NCBI RefSeq assembly: GCF_900110075.1
Contig: NZ_FOCJ01000011.1
Coordinates: 1 to 64,000, forward strand
DNA from: Paenibacillus sp. OV219
Lineage (GTDB): Bacteria; Bacillota; Bacilli; Paenibacillales; Paenibacillaceae
Direction of reading: 5' to 3'
DNA: 64,000 nt
Shown here: one piece after another, positions 44,760 through 53,755 of the stretch
Layout: every line of letters starts with the position of its first letter
Position numbering within the stretch: position 1 is the stretch's first letter
The notes under the pieces: model-generated
The model's input: the letters and a program-made list of their open reading frames with translations, nothing else
The model's database searches: none
What the model was told of the DNA's origin: nothing
Program-made: the position numbers and the translations under genes

Positions 44760-45188
44760 TTATTGATCCTCATCCAAATAGGATGCACTATGGTTTTTTG
44801 CGATTACTTTAGGTAGCCAATTACAACAATATTATACAGTGAGCAATTATTAATGCATTGTGTACATTTGTCCGTTGTGCGGTGCGGATTTGGACGCAGG
44901 AGAGATAACAGATGACGTTCGGCATCAGTACGCACCTCCGTATCGTTATAGCCGTCTCATTTCGCTCTGTATTTTTTATCGCCGAAGTCAACCCTCGGTC
45001 ATGACCCAGCCTCTCACTAATAATTTTGAGACAGAGATCAAGGTCGGATATGCGGTAAGCCTGACTTTCGAAGCAACGTGTTCCTAGCCCCCTCCGTCTA
45101 ACTCTCGGTTTCGCACCTTGCTATGCGTTTACTGCTGATCCTCCGCACGCACAAGTCCGTTTCTAACCTTGCTCAGCGGGCGTGTAGT
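44760..45188 (+). other. Remnant stretch with a truncated zinc-ribbon-like ORF and junction unit 4
   Basis: About 430 bases without a confident gene. An open frame at 44860-45087 begins MYICPLCGADLD, like the first residues of a zinc-ribbon protein, but soon loses any likeness and seems a fragment. Within it, GCTCTGTATTTTTTATC (about 44964-44980), AAGTCAAC (44985-44992) and AGCCTCTC repeat the end of junction unit 3 in weakened form. Confidence 0.5.
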
Positions 45189-46187
45189 TCACAGCTGCAT
45201 GCAGCGTAGGATAGCCTGGTAATACTTTGTGACACTAACTTGATCGTAGTTACTCAACAGGATAACGGTGTGCCCGGTGGCGAGCATTCGCACCAGCTTA
45301 GAGCAGTAGCCGTCGATGCCGCCATCATGGTACACAATGGTCTGGGTAGTGCCATTAATGGTCTGCTCTTCAATATAGACGCCCAGTCCATAGCCGTGTA
45401 AATGCGGTGTAAGCAATACTCGCAGAGCTTCTTCGGGCAGGAGGTTCCCCTCGAAGAGTGCCGTGCTCCACTTGAATAAATCCGCAGTCGTGGACTGTAT
45501 GCCTCCTGCGGCAAAAGGAATCACCGGTGCAAGCACCCGCGCAGGCACGGGCTGTGGTTGCAACGCTGCGTAGCCCAGTGCCTTGTTCGGGCTATCCATG
45601 ACCATCGGTGCGTAAAAGGTTCTATTCATGCCAAGAGGCGCAAAGATATGCTTACTCAAAAACTCGCCATACGATTGGCCGGATACGGCTTCTATCAGCA
45701 TCCCCAGCAGGATGTAGTTCGAGTTGCAATACTTGTATGCCGTCCCTGGCACGGATTCCAGATCCATATCTTTGAAATACATAAACAACTGCTCGGGCGT
45801 CGTGATCGCATCAAGATTGTCCCAAAATTCAGGGAGCGATACATGTTCCGGGATGCCGGACGTATGGGTCAGAAGCTCGAAAATCGTAACGTGGCTCCCT
45901 TTTTCATACTGTGGGATGTATTCGCCAATGGGATCAGTGAGCGCGATGCGATGCTCTTGAACGAGCAAAAGAATGCACGCGGCGGTAAATTGCTTGGTAA
46001 TAGAGGCGATATAAAAGAGAGTGTCTTCGTCATGTTGTCGACCGGATGCGAAATCTGCCATGCCGTAGCTGCGGCTGACTAATATATCGTGTTCTTTTGC
46101 AATAAGGATGCTGCCGTTGAACGTTCCAAATAACGAGTCAGTACGGTGCAGTTCATCGATGCTTCGGATTAGTGCCAGGTCAGACAT
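45189..46187 (-). CDS. Serine hydrolase of the beta-lactamase/PBP4* family
   Basis: 332 residues, class C beta-lactamase fold. The nucleophile motif is SITKQF (Ser-x-x-Lys), the second motif YCNSNY takes the place of Y-x-N, and HDGGIDGY supplies the third (H-x-G). No signal peptide is visible, so it is probably a cytoplasmic or atypically placed esterase/peptidase rather than a true beta-lactamase. The start at 46187 begins SDLALIRSIDELH. It points away from the prolyl hydroxylase gene. Confidence 0.87.
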   Translation of the reverse strand: MSDLALIRSIDELHRTDSLFGTFNGSILIAKEHDILVSRSYGMADFASGRQHDEDTLFYIASITKQFTAACILLLVQEHRIALTDPIGEYIPQYEKGSHVTIFELLTHTSGIPEHVSLPEFWDNLDAITTPEQLFMYFKDMDLESVPGTAYKYCNSNYILLGMLIEAVSGQSYGEFLSKHIFAPLGMNRTFYAPMVMDSPNKALGYAALQPQPVPARVLAPVIPFAAGGIQSTTADLFKWSTALFEGNLLPEEALRVLLTPHLHGYGLGVYIEEQTINGTTQTIVYHDGGIDGYCSKLVRMLATGHTVILLSNYDQVSVTKYYQAILRCMQL

Positions 46188-46422
46188 AACATGACTCCTA
46201 TCTTGTGAAGTGCGCAGAGTACAGGTGTGTCGCTCTACAGTTTGAACATAGCATATTATCCCCTATGAATCTATTCAGTAATGATGCAGCCAATCTCAAG
46301 GTTTGGACGGCCCACACTTTTTATCTGGAAGGTATTTCTACCTACACGCAGAACTCTATTAATGAACGGACATAATCTTCATTCAATTATTTATGCAGTA
46401 CTTGAGAGTGGAGGATGAGAAG

Positions 46423-47058
46423 ATGACCGTTAAAGAGCAGACGATTTTTAATTCGTGTGGAAATACAATCAAGACGACAGATAAAGAGATTCGTATTATC
46501 GGCAGAATTGACGAACCGCTTATTATGATATTGGAAAATGTCTTAAGTCACGAAGAATGTGATGTACTAATTGCTTTAGCTGAGAATCGATTACAGCGAG
46601 CTAAAATCGGTAAATCTCATGTGCAAAGCGATATTAGGACAAGTAGCAGCATGTTCTTCGAAGAAAACGAAAATGAGTGCATTCATAAAGTAGAAACCAG
46701 GGTTTCTGAACTAATGAATATACCGGTTTCACATGCTGAACCGTTGCAAATTTTACATTATAAATCCGGTGAGGAGTATCATCCACATTTTGACTATTTC
46801 ACATCCGGAAATGTGGTCAACAATCGCATTAGCACAATGGTCATGTATTTAAATGACGTGGAGGAAGGCGGCGAAACGTATTTCCCTTCGCTTCGATTCG
46901 CGGTAACGCCTAAAAAGGGCAGTGCTGTTTATTTTGAATATTTTTATAACGATCACCATTTAAATGAACTAACGCTGCATGCGGGAAATCCCGTCGTAAT
47001 CGGGGGGAAATGGGTAGCCACCCAGTGGATGAGAAGACAAAGTCATCGCCTTACTTAA
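46423..47058 (+). CDS. Prolyl 4-hydroxylase (2-oxoglutarate/Fe(II) dioxygenase)
   Basis: 211 residues. It closely follows the layout of the Bacillus anthracis prolyl 4-hydroxylase: iron ligands His and Asp in HPHFDYF, the third iron His in LTLHAG, and the 2-oxoglutarate lysine ten residues later in GGKW. RISTMVMYLNDVEEGGETYFP is the typical core. Such enzymes hydroxylate proline in collagen-like or (Pro-Pro-Gly)-type peptides, or in elongation factor Tu. No signal peptide, so it would act in the cytoplasm before export. ATG 46423 with GTGGAGG upstream. Collagen-like genes lie 4-6 kb upstream. Confidence 0.93.
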   Translation: MTVKEQTIFNSCGNTIKTTDKEIRIIGRIDEPLIMILENVLSHEECDVLIALAENRLQRAKIGKSHVQSDIRTSSSMFFEENENECIHKVETRVSELMNIPVSHAEPLQILHYKSGEEYHPHFDYFTSGNVVNNRISTMVMYLNDVEEGGETYFPSLRFAVTPKKGSAVYFEYFYNDHHLNELTLHAGNPVVIGGKWVATQWMRRQSHRLT

Positions 47059-47102
47059 TGGATTACTGCGGCGATCTAGGTCATCAAAGTCTCTAGCCGT
47101 TC

Positions 47103-47208
47103 GGGGCGAGGAAGAGCCGAAAGGCAATTAACAGTATATGAAGATCAATACAGAGCTCGACATGAATATGTCGGTGCTCTGTATTTTTTGCATCTACGTC
47201 AACGCGGA
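47103..47208 (+). repeat. Junction unit 5: decayed sseA-like tail and hairpin
   Basis: GGGGCGAGGAAGAGCCGAAA followed by GGCAATTAACAGTA matches the last ~35 bases of junction 3. A hairpin (ATACAGAGC / GCTCTGTATTTTTT) spans about 47149-47192 and a GTCAAC motif follows. It marks the right edge of the accessory block. Confidence 0.7.
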
Positions 47209-47312
47209 TCAATGATGACATTCACTCATTTTTAACTATTCAAGTAGTTGCAAAGTACTACTAATAATAGTACCGTTTATTGGTAGGGAAAAAAAAGAAA
47301 TGAGGGGAAAAG

Positions 47313-48791
47313 TTGTCTAACCATTCGAATGCAGTTGCAACCGGAGACGGCGCGCCGTTCTCTATGAAAGCGATTATGGGACCGCTAATGGCGGTTGTCG
47401 TCGGAATGATCATGGTTATTCTCGACAGTACGGTCATGAACATTGCTTTGCCGACTTTAATGGATGATTTTAAAGCCTCCGTTAATACGATGCAATGGTC
47501 GATTACGGCTTACACGCTGGCGCTTTCTGCGGTCATTCCGTTGGCTGGCTGGCTGACGGATCGATTCGGCGCCAAACAAATCTTTCTGATTACGATTTTT
47601 TTGTTTGCAGCGGGGTCACTTCTTTGTTCTTTTGCCACGACGCCTGAACAGCTGATTATCTATCGCATTATTCAGGGAATCGGCGGAGGCATGGTGCAGC
47701 CGATCGGAATGGCGATCATCTTCAAGCTTGCTCCACCTAACAAACAAGGTGCAGTCATGGGGATGCTCGGCATTCCAATGATGCTCGGACCGGCGCTCGG
47801 TCCCGTGCTGGGCGGTTATTTGCTGGAATACGCGACTTGGCACTGGATCTTCTTGATTAACTTGCCGATTGGCGTTATCGCAATCCTGGTCGGTCTCCGT
47901 TATTTGCCGAAAGTGGAACGCAGAAGCGTGCCGGCTCTAGACTTCTGGGGCATGCTGCTTGCGCCGATCGCGTTCGCTACCCTTTCTTATGCGGTCAGCG
48001 AAGGCGGCAAGGATTGGGGATCTATAAATACGATCGTCAGCTTAATCGTGGGCAGTATTGCTTTGGTGCTATTCATCTTGGTTGAGTTAAACCATAAACA
48101 ACCGTTGTTGGAGCTGCGTGTGTTTAGATCCGCGGACTTCACAATCGGTATCATTACGTCTTGGTTAATGTTTATGGCGTTGTTCGGGTCGTTCTTGTTC
48201 GTGCCGATGTACATGCAGCAGGTGTTTCATTATGCGCCTTTGAAGACAGGCTTTATGATTCTACCGCAAGTCGCGATGACAGGAGTATTCATGCCGATCG
48301 GCGGCAAGCTGTTTGACAAATTCGGCGCACGCGCCGTATGCGTGATCGGGATCGCTTTTGTCGCGGCAGGCATGTTCTACATGTCGCAAATTCAGGCCGA
48401 TTCTGGGGCTGGATACGTAATCACGGCGACGATGATTATGGGCGTAGGTATGGGGTTGTCCATGATGCCGGTGAATACGCACATCTTAAAAGCCGCTCCA
48501 AGACGACTCGTAGACCGGGTAACGCCACTTACTTCGGCTGCCCAGCAAGTCGTGGTTTCGTTCGCTGTAGCGGGATTGGCAAGTTACTTGAGTACACGAA
48601 TGGCGGATCATATGGCCACTTCAAAAGGCGATCAAGGAGTCTCGCTCGTAGCCGCATTCGGGGATACGTTCTTCATCGCAGCCTGCATTGCGGTTGCAGG
48701 CGCCTTATTGGCAATCGCGCTCCGGAAGCCGAAAACCTCGGAAGATGACGGCACGGAGGGAGTCCATGCTCCCGTCATGATGGGACACTAA
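47313..48791 (+). CDS. DHA2-family multidrug efflux transporter (MFS)
   Basis: 492 residues with 14 predicted membrane helices. The proton/drug motifs are present: LDSTVMNIALPTLMDDF (motif D1), GWLTDRFGAKQIF (motif A), RIIQGIGGGMVQP (motif B) and GPALGPVLGGYL (motif C). This is the EmrB/QacA group, which expels drugs with proton antiport. TTG start at 47313 with GAGGGGAAAAG upstream. No regulator of the TetR or MarR type is adjacent. Confidence 0.93.
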   Translation: MSNHSNAVATGDGAPFSMKAIMGPLMAVVVGMIMVILDSTVMNIALPTLMDDFKASVNTMQWSITAYTLALSAVIPLAGWLTDRFGAKQIFLITIFLFAAGSLLCSFATTPEQLIIYRIIQGIGGGMVQPIGMAIIFKLAPPNKQGAVMGMLGIPMMLGPALGPVLGGYLLEYATWHWIFLINLPIGVIAILVGLRYLPKVERRSVPALDFWGMLLAPIAFATLSYAVSEGGKDWGSINTIVSLIVGSIALVLFILVELNHKQPLLELRVFRSADFTIGIITSWLMFMALFGSFLFVPMYMQQVFHYAPLKTGFMILPQVAMTGVFMPIGGKLFDKFGARAVCVIGIAFVAAGMFYMSQIQADSGAGYVITATMIMGVGMGLSMMPVNTHILKAAPRRLVDRVTPLTSAAQQVVVSFAVAGLASYLSTRMADHMATSKGDQGVSLVAAFGDTFFIAACIAVAGALLAIALRKPKTSEDDGTEGVHAPVMMGH

Positions 48792-49445
48792 GCGATTTCC
48801 CAGTATTGAGGTTTTATTGTTATGATGAAAGTTACGTGAGAATGAAGGGTCGGGAAGCTCATCGCCAAGGTGAGTCTCCCGGCCTTTTTTCCTCGAAATT
48901 GTACTAGAAAACAGTCCGATGGATCACAAATGATATTATCTTATTAAGAGCTTGTAGTTAAAAAAAGAACCGAGAATCACCGTAATAAGGTGGATCTCGG
49001 TTCTTTTTTTGACCTTAGACGTTGAAGAAATCTATAAACAACAGTATGTGAATTTTTATTACATCGTCGTGCGGCCCCGATCCCGTGTCCGACTCCCCTC
49101 TGGTTGTGCCGATTGGCCGCCATCATGCGCGAGCGTAACATAATGGAGGCTCAACCTTGTGATGCAAGGTTGGGCCTTTTCTTCCTATAACCAAGAATGG
49201 CTCATTTCGCCAAACATCTTACTCTGCATATACATAATAAAGGCCGGCAGTCCAACTCTTTAGTGGCTCCGGCCATTATTGTTTTTGATTGCCGAACGTA
49301 GTCTTTTACTCAATAATTGTAAGTATCCGTAAAACCGGGCAAGGTTACCAACATAGCTCGAACGTTTTTATGGTACAATGATTCGGGTAAATCGAGAAAT
49401 TGCAAGTTGTAATTCAGGTGCATACATGAATGGAGATAAAGAAAA
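48792..49445. terminator. Gene-free stretch with several intrinsic terminators
   Basis: About 650 bases with no gene. Hairpins followed by T runs: 48848-48890 (GGTCGGGA / TCCCGGCC), 48961-49010 (AAAAGAACCGAGA / TCTCGGTTCTTTT, A- and T-flanked and so bidirectional) and 49148-49180 (GGCTCAACCTTG / CAAGGTTGGGCC). A fourth, CCGG-based hairpin without a strong T run lies near 49241-49276. TACAAT at 49373-49378 may be the -10 of the next gene. Confidence 0.7.
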
Positions 49446-51002
49446 ATGAGTTTGTTGACAGTGGAGCAATTATCGCATACGTTTGGCGATCGGGTCCTGT
49501 TTAAGAATGTGTCTTTCCGTTTGCTTGAGGGGGAACGTGTCGGGCTGGTTGGTGCGAATGGTACGGGGAAATCCACGCTTATGAATATTTTGACAGGAAA
49601 ACTGTTGAAGGATGAAGGTAAAGTGGAATGGACGCCCCGCGTTCGTTACGGTTACTTGGATCAGCATACAAAGCTGGAAGCGGGTAAAACTATTCGTGAC
49701 GTATTGAAGGATGCTTTCTTGCCCTTGCTTGTATTAGAAGAAGAGCTTAATGATATTACCGTGCAGATGGGCGATGCTGACCCGGATACATTGGATCAAT
49801 TATTGATGCGTATGGGAGAGATCCAAGAAGAGCTTGAAATCGGCGATTTCTATCTAATCGACGTAAAGGTCGATGAAATGGCCAATGGTCTGGGTCTTAA
49901 TGTGATCGGGCTGGATCGCGAAGTCACGGCGCTTAGCGGCGGACAGCGGACGAAGGTTCTGCTCGCCAAGCTGCTGCTTGAGAAGCCAGGCGTCCTATTG
50001 CTGGATGAGCCCACGAACTATTTGGATGAAGAACATATTAACTGGTTGACGAATTATTTGAAAAATTATCCGCATGCACTTATTCTAATCTCTCATGAAA
50101 CGGGCTTTATGAATCAAGTCGTCGACGTGATCTATCATCTTGAGTTTACGAAGATGACCCGGTACTCGGCCAATTACGAGAAGTTTCTGGAGATGTCTGA
50201 GCTGAACAAAGCGCAGCATATCGACGCTTACGAGAAGCAAAAGGACTACATTAAGAAGCAAGAGGAATTCATTAATAAAAATAAGGCGCGCGCTTCCACC
50301 TCTGGACGCGCAAAGAGCCGCGAGAAGCAGCTCGACCGTATCGATCGCATCGACAAGCCGGAGGAAGCGGCAAAGCCGACCTTTAACTTTAAAGAGTCCC
50401 GTACAAGCGGCAAGACTGTATTTGAAGCAGTGGGAATGGTTATCGGCTACAGTAAGCCGCTCCTGCCTAAAATGGATATGGTGATTGAGCGAGGCGAGAA
50501 GATCGCTATCGTAGGATGCAACGGAGTCGGTAAGTCTACGCTCTTAAAGTCGATTCTTGGCGTTATTCCTCCACTGGACGGCAAGACCTATCTTGGCGAT
50601 TATTTATCTCCTGCTTACTTCGAGCAGGAATCCAAAGCGCCAACGATGACTCCGCTGGAGGATGTATGGGATGAATTCTCCTCTATGAACCAGCATGAGG
50701 TCCGGGCCGCGCTTGCCCGCTGCGGTTTGAAGAACGAGCATATAACACGTCCTCTTAATCAGCTCAGCGGTGGAGAGCAGGCGAAGGTTCGTCTTTGTAA
50801 GCTGATGATGCGAGAAAGCAACTGGATCCTGTTCGATGAGCCGACGAACCATTTGGACATCGTCGCCAAAGCCGAATTGAAGCGAGCGCTGCAAGCCTAT
50901 AAGGGAACCGTCGTGCTTGTCTCTCACGAGCCTGAATTTTATGAGGATTGGGTAACCAAAACATGGGATGTGGAAGCTTGGGCTTTGCAGAGCCAGAGAT
51001 AA
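49446..51002 (+). CDS. ABC-F family ATPase (YkpA/YbiT-like)
   Basis: 518 residues with two ATPase domains and no membrane segment. Walker A motifs are GANGTGKST and GCNGVGKST; signatures LSGGQRTK and LSGGEQAK; Walker B LLLDEPTNYLD and ILFDEPTNHLD. A basic linker (KNKARASTSGRAKSREKQLDR) joins them. ABC-F proteins bind the ribosomal E site and aid translation or protect from antibiotics; the two-domain form with this linker fits housekeeping types best. ATG 49446, weak ribosome site TGGAGATAAAG. Confidence 0.9.
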   Translation: MSLLTVEQLSHTFGDRVLFKNVSFRLLEGERVGLVGANGTGKSTLMNILTGKLLKDEGKVEWTPRVRYGYLDQHTKLEAGKTIRDVLKDAFLPLLVLEEELNDITVQMGDADPDTLDQLLMRMGEIQEELEIGDFYLIDVKVDEMANGLGLNVIGLDREVTALSGGQRTKVLLAKLLLEKPGVLLLDEPTNYLDEEHINWLTNYLKNYPHALILISHETGFMNQVVDVIYHLEFTKMTRYSANYEKFLEMSELNKAQHIDAYEKQKDYIKKQEEFINKNKARASTSGRAKSREKQLDRIDRIDKPEEAAKPTFNFKESRTSGKTVFEAVGMVIGYSKPLLPKMDMVIERGEKIAIVGCNGVGKSTLLKSILGVIPPLDGKTYLGDYLSPAYFEQESKAPTMTPLEDVWDEFSSMNQHEVRAALARCGLKNEHITRPLNQLSGGEQAKVRLCKLMMRESNWILFDEPTNHLDIVAKAELKRALQAYKGTVVLVSHEPEFYEDWVTKTWDVEAWALQSQR

Positions 51003-51052
51003 TGCGTAAGTCGAGGGTCCGCCTTAACGGTTGAATGCGCTACACAAACATT

Positions 51053-51091
51053 AAAGCCCGGAGCCATCACATTAGGCGGCCCCGGGCTTTT
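51053..51091. terminator. Bidirectional terminator
   Basis: AAAGCCCGG pairs with CCGGGCTTT between two converging genes. Confidence 0.8.
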
Positions 51092-51096
51092 CGCGT

Positions 51097-51609
51097 TCAC
51101 TTCTGCAAAGAACCGAATGTCATCATCACAGACGACCGTCCCGCATCCGCGACATCCGGCTTAATGATGATAAGCATGTTGTACGTATCGTTCTCCCCGA
51201 CCAACGAAATTTGATCCTGAGCGACCGTATCCGCGAATTCGTAGCCGTCGTTCTTGAGCGCTTCTCGGTAAAAGTCAGCTGCCTGCGAAAGGCTCATCCC
51301 TGTCGTAAGGGAAATCATAAAGCTCTTCATCGCATCGGAAGACATATTAATCGTATTTACGATGGCAGCGTCATCCGGTAAGGGAATGTCTTGCGGAAAA
51401 TCTTTGGGCAACTTCTTCGCGTTCTCGTCTGTCGTAATGGTCACGTTGCCTTCGTCTGACTTCACCGTCACCTTGTCCCCGTCCTTGCTCACTTCCGCGC
51501 TGCCTTCCTCTGTCGTTACGGTCGTGGTCTCTTTGGCGTCGGACCCGCAGCCGACAAGCCATACCGACATCAAGACAAGTATTGAGGTAAATCGCCAGTA
51601 TTTTCCGAT
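51097..51609 (-). CDS. Lipoprotein of unknown function with uncertain start
   Basis: The lipobox LVGC and the downstream acidic, Thr/Glu-rich linker mark a lipoprotein; the domain after it (DFPQDIPLPDDA ... LSQAADFYREALKNDGYEF) is of unknown class. From the first ATG/TTG codons (51570-51576) only eight residues precede the cysteine, too few for a signal peptide. The frame upstream encodes GKYWRFTSILVLMSVWLVGC, a fine signal peptide, and a GAGGGGG site stands seven bases before an ATC codon at 51609. An unusual AUC start, or a base error, is likely. A TGA lies just upstream. Confidence 0.6.
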   Translation of the reverse strand: MGKYWRFTSILVLMSVWLVGCGSDAKETTTVTTEEGSAEVSKDGDKVTVKSDEGNVTITTDENAKKLPKDFPQDIPLPDDAAIVNTINMSSDAMKSFMISLTTGMSLSQAADFYREALKNDGYEFADTVAQDQISLVGENDTYNMLIIIKPDVADAGRSSVMMTFGSLQK

Positions 51610-51846
51610 ATTGAAGCCCCCTCATCTTGTGTTCTCACTCCTGCTATATGCATCGCTTTTATCTTTTATGAATGATGCTTGGTACCATCCATTTCACGAC
51701 TTACGAGGTAGGCATGCAGGTCCTTTGTTTGGTTTGTGCGGCCACCGACTTGAAGTTTATGCTCTCTCTTCTTGCCCTAGGTACTTCAATCGCGATATGC
51801 TGTATATAGTAGAATAACTAATACATTCGATAGGAATTGACCATCT

Positions 51847-52611
51847 ATGAGACTCGGTTTTTTTGATTCTGGAATTGGCGGACTTACGGTGTTGGCGGAG
51901 TCGCTGAGGCTTCTTCCTGCTGAGGATTATCTCTATATGGCTGATACGACGCACGTCCCATACGGAACCAAGTCGCAGGAAGAGGTGCGTGCCTTCGTCT
52001 TTGAAGCTGTGGAGACGATGATACAGCAGGGCATCGATGCACTTGTTATTGCATGCAACACAGCGACAAGCATTGCAATAAATGAGCTGAGAGAGACGTA
52101 TTCGCTACCGATTATCGGCATGGAGCCCGCTGTCAAACCTGCCGTGGAGATGAACCGAAATACAGGTAAGAGAGTACTTGTTTTTGCTACACCACTTACG
52201 CTGCAGATGCCTAAATATTATGCGCTTGTATCCCGCGTGGATGAGAATGGAATTGTGGACTCGTTGCCGATGCCTGAGCTTGTCCAATATTGCGAATTGC
52301 TTCAGTTTGATAAACACATCTTGGGGGAGTACTTCCGAGCAAAGTTTGCCCCGTATGATTTAGACAATTACGGCATTATCGTATTAGGCTGCACACATTA
52401 TCCTTTTTATACAGATATTCTCCGCGACGTTCTTCCGCCCCACATCCAGATCATCAATGGAAACGCAGGTACTGTTCGTCGATTGTCGGCATTACTTAAT
52501 CGCTATGGTATCGATACCGGCTTGGGGAGCGGGAACGTGAAGTTCATGTGTACAGGCGGGGAAGCCGCATATATAGAGAAGATGAGGCTTGCGCTGACTC
52601 TGCTCAGATAA
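51847..52611 (+). CDS. murI: Glutamate racemase
   Basis: Makes D-glutamate for peptidoglycan. 254 residues with the family signatures FFDSGIGGLTVL, catalytic cysteines in VIACNTATSI and LGCTHYPF, and VPYGTKS. It is cytoplasmic and cofactor-free. ATG 51847; the ribosome site AGGAATTGACC is weak. It has its own terminator-like hairpin. Confidence 0.93.
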   Translation: MRLGFFDSGIGGLTVLAESLRLLPAEDYLYMADTTHVPYGTKSQEEVRAFVFEAVETMIQQGIDALVIACNTATSIAINELRETYSLPIIGMEPAVKPAVEMNRNTGKRVLVFATPLTLQMPKYYALVSRVDENGIVDSLPMPELVQYCELLQFDKHILGEYFRAKFAPYDLDNYGIIVLGCTHYPFYTDILRDVLPPHIQIINGNAGTVRRLSALLNRYGIDTGLGSGNVKFMCTGGEAAYIEKMRLALTLLR

Positions 52612-52623
52612 TCAATTCATAAC

Positions 52624-52660
52624 AGAGCACGGCGAGTAGATGCCGTAGCTCTTTATTTTT
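52624..52660 (+). terminator. Terminator of murI, member of a recurrent hairpin family
   Basis: AGAGC-GGC pairs with GCC-GCTCT, then TTTATTTTT. Its layout (ACAGAGC..GGCGAG..GATGCCG..GCTCT) matches hairpins at 42.8, 47.15 and 62.26 kb. Confidence 0.75.
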
Positions 52661-52743
52661 AAGCAAAACACGAACTTTTATTCTCCCGGTGAGAAAATTC
52701 GGCGAATTGGCATCAAACATAATGTGGGACAAAAGGGGGGAGG

Positions 52744-53556
52744 ATGTTGCAGATCGAACAGCAGCCAGCGTACGATAAGGAGCTTGTAGCCAGGGCCAGG
52801 GAAGGCGATCCGGATGCTTTCGGCGAACTTGTTCGGCGACACCGGGCAAGGGCAATGGGCACGGCGCAGTCGATGACCCAAGATTGGCATATGGCCGAGG
52901 ATATCGTGCAGGAAGCGTTGGTTAAAGCCTTCCTCAAGCTGGGCTCGCTGGTGGACGGGGAGCGCTTCTCCAGGTGGCTGTCGCGAATTGTGCGCAATGA
53001 AGCTTACATGAAGCTGCGCCGCGGAGGGCCTCACGGCAAGGAACGACCGTTCACAGCCTGGACGACGGGCACCCCAAACGGAGGGGCAGAGCTAACTAGC
53101 GCAGGCCACCAGGCCACCACCGTCCTAACTGCGGAAAGAGTGAATGTACAGTGGGATATCGACGAAATCCTATTCCGTCTAGGCCGCAATGCGCTCGAAA
53201 CAGCCCGGCAGGCAGTCGATCCAACATCCGCTCTGCTGCGCAAGGAACTGATTGACGGTATTCGTGGTCTGCTGCATTGCTTGACGAGTCGGGAGAAGGA
53301 AGTGTTCGAGCGGTTTTTCTTGGACCAATTGTCACCGCAAGACATCGCCGCTCATCTCCATACCTCAGTCGGCAGCATCTACAACAGCATTTCTCGTGCC
53401 CGTTCGAAAGTGCAGCAAGAAAGACTCCGTATCCACGTTAGTATGTATATCGAGAAGCGACGAGCGCACGGCAAGCCAAAGCGAAAGCTGCTAGCTCAGC
53501 CTTGCATTCGTATCGCATGGGAGGGTGACAGTTGTGGCAGGAAGTCCGAGGAATGA
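52744..53556 (+). CDS. ECF-type RNA polymerase sigma factor
   Basis: 270 residues, larger than usual ECF sigmas. Region 2 is VARAREGDPDAFGELVRRH..MAEDIVQEALVKAFLKL with the -10-binding helices; region 4 is CLTSREKEVFERFFLDQLSPQDIAAHLHTSVGSIYNSISRARSKV with the -35-reading helix. The linker (residues ~95-150) is long and the C-terminus has a basic extension (EKRRAHGKPKRKLL). No anti-sigma gene of recognisable type follows; a 62-codon frame overlaps its 3' end. A GGGGGGAGG stands directly at the ATG. Confidence 0.87.
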   Translation: MLQIEQQPAYDKELVARAREGDPDAFGELVRRHRARAMGTAQSMTQDWHMAEDIVQEALVKAFLKLGSLVDGERFSRWLSRIVRNEAYMKLRRGGPHGKERPFTAWTTGTPNGGAELTSAGHQATTVLTAERVNVQWDIDEILFRLGRNALETARQAVDPTSALLRKELIDGIRGLLHCLTSREKEVFERFFLDQLSPQDIAAHLHTSVGSIYNSISRARSKVQQERLRIHVSMYIEKRRAHGKPKRKLLAQPCIRIAWEGDSCGRKSEE

Positions 53557-53722
53557 TTTTACATGGAGTCGCAATACAGACACAGAGAGCATACACAGCA
53601 TGCTTCAATACACTGACAAAAGGGAAATGTCGCATACCGATGTCATGGGCTTCACCGCTCATGCGTTCCGTCCGCAAAGTGATAATTTTGTTCAGTATAC
53701 TATGACGCGAACGGAACCGTAA
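53534..53722 (+). CDS. Small protein overlapping the sigma-factor gene
   Basis: 62 residues from GTG 53534, nine bases after GGGAGGG, overlapping the sigma gene by 23 bases, which suggests translational coupling. The sequence (MAGSPRNDFTWSRNT ... GFTAHAFRPQSDNFVQYT) has no membrane segment or known motif. By position it could be an antagonist or a truncated partner of the sigma factor. Confidence 0.45.
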   Translation: MAGSPRNDFTWSRNTDTESIHSMLQYTDKREMSHTDVMGFTAHAFRPQSDNFVQYTMTRTEP

Positions 53723-53755
53723 AATGTCGAAAATAAATCGAGGTGGGAGCCAGAA

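Noticed and set aside
45189-46187. Antibiotic-resistance beta-lactamase
   Set aside because: The family motifs are those of general serine hydrolases and there is no signal peptide; resistance cannot be claimed.
34099-47208. Complete prophage or integrative element
   Set aside because: No integrase, terminase, capsid, relaxase or replication gene is present; only junction-like repeats and cargo.
49446-51002. ABC-F antibiotic resistance protein
   Set aside because: Short linker and overall form fit housekeeping YkpA/YbiT-like proteins; no attenuator leader peptide was seen.
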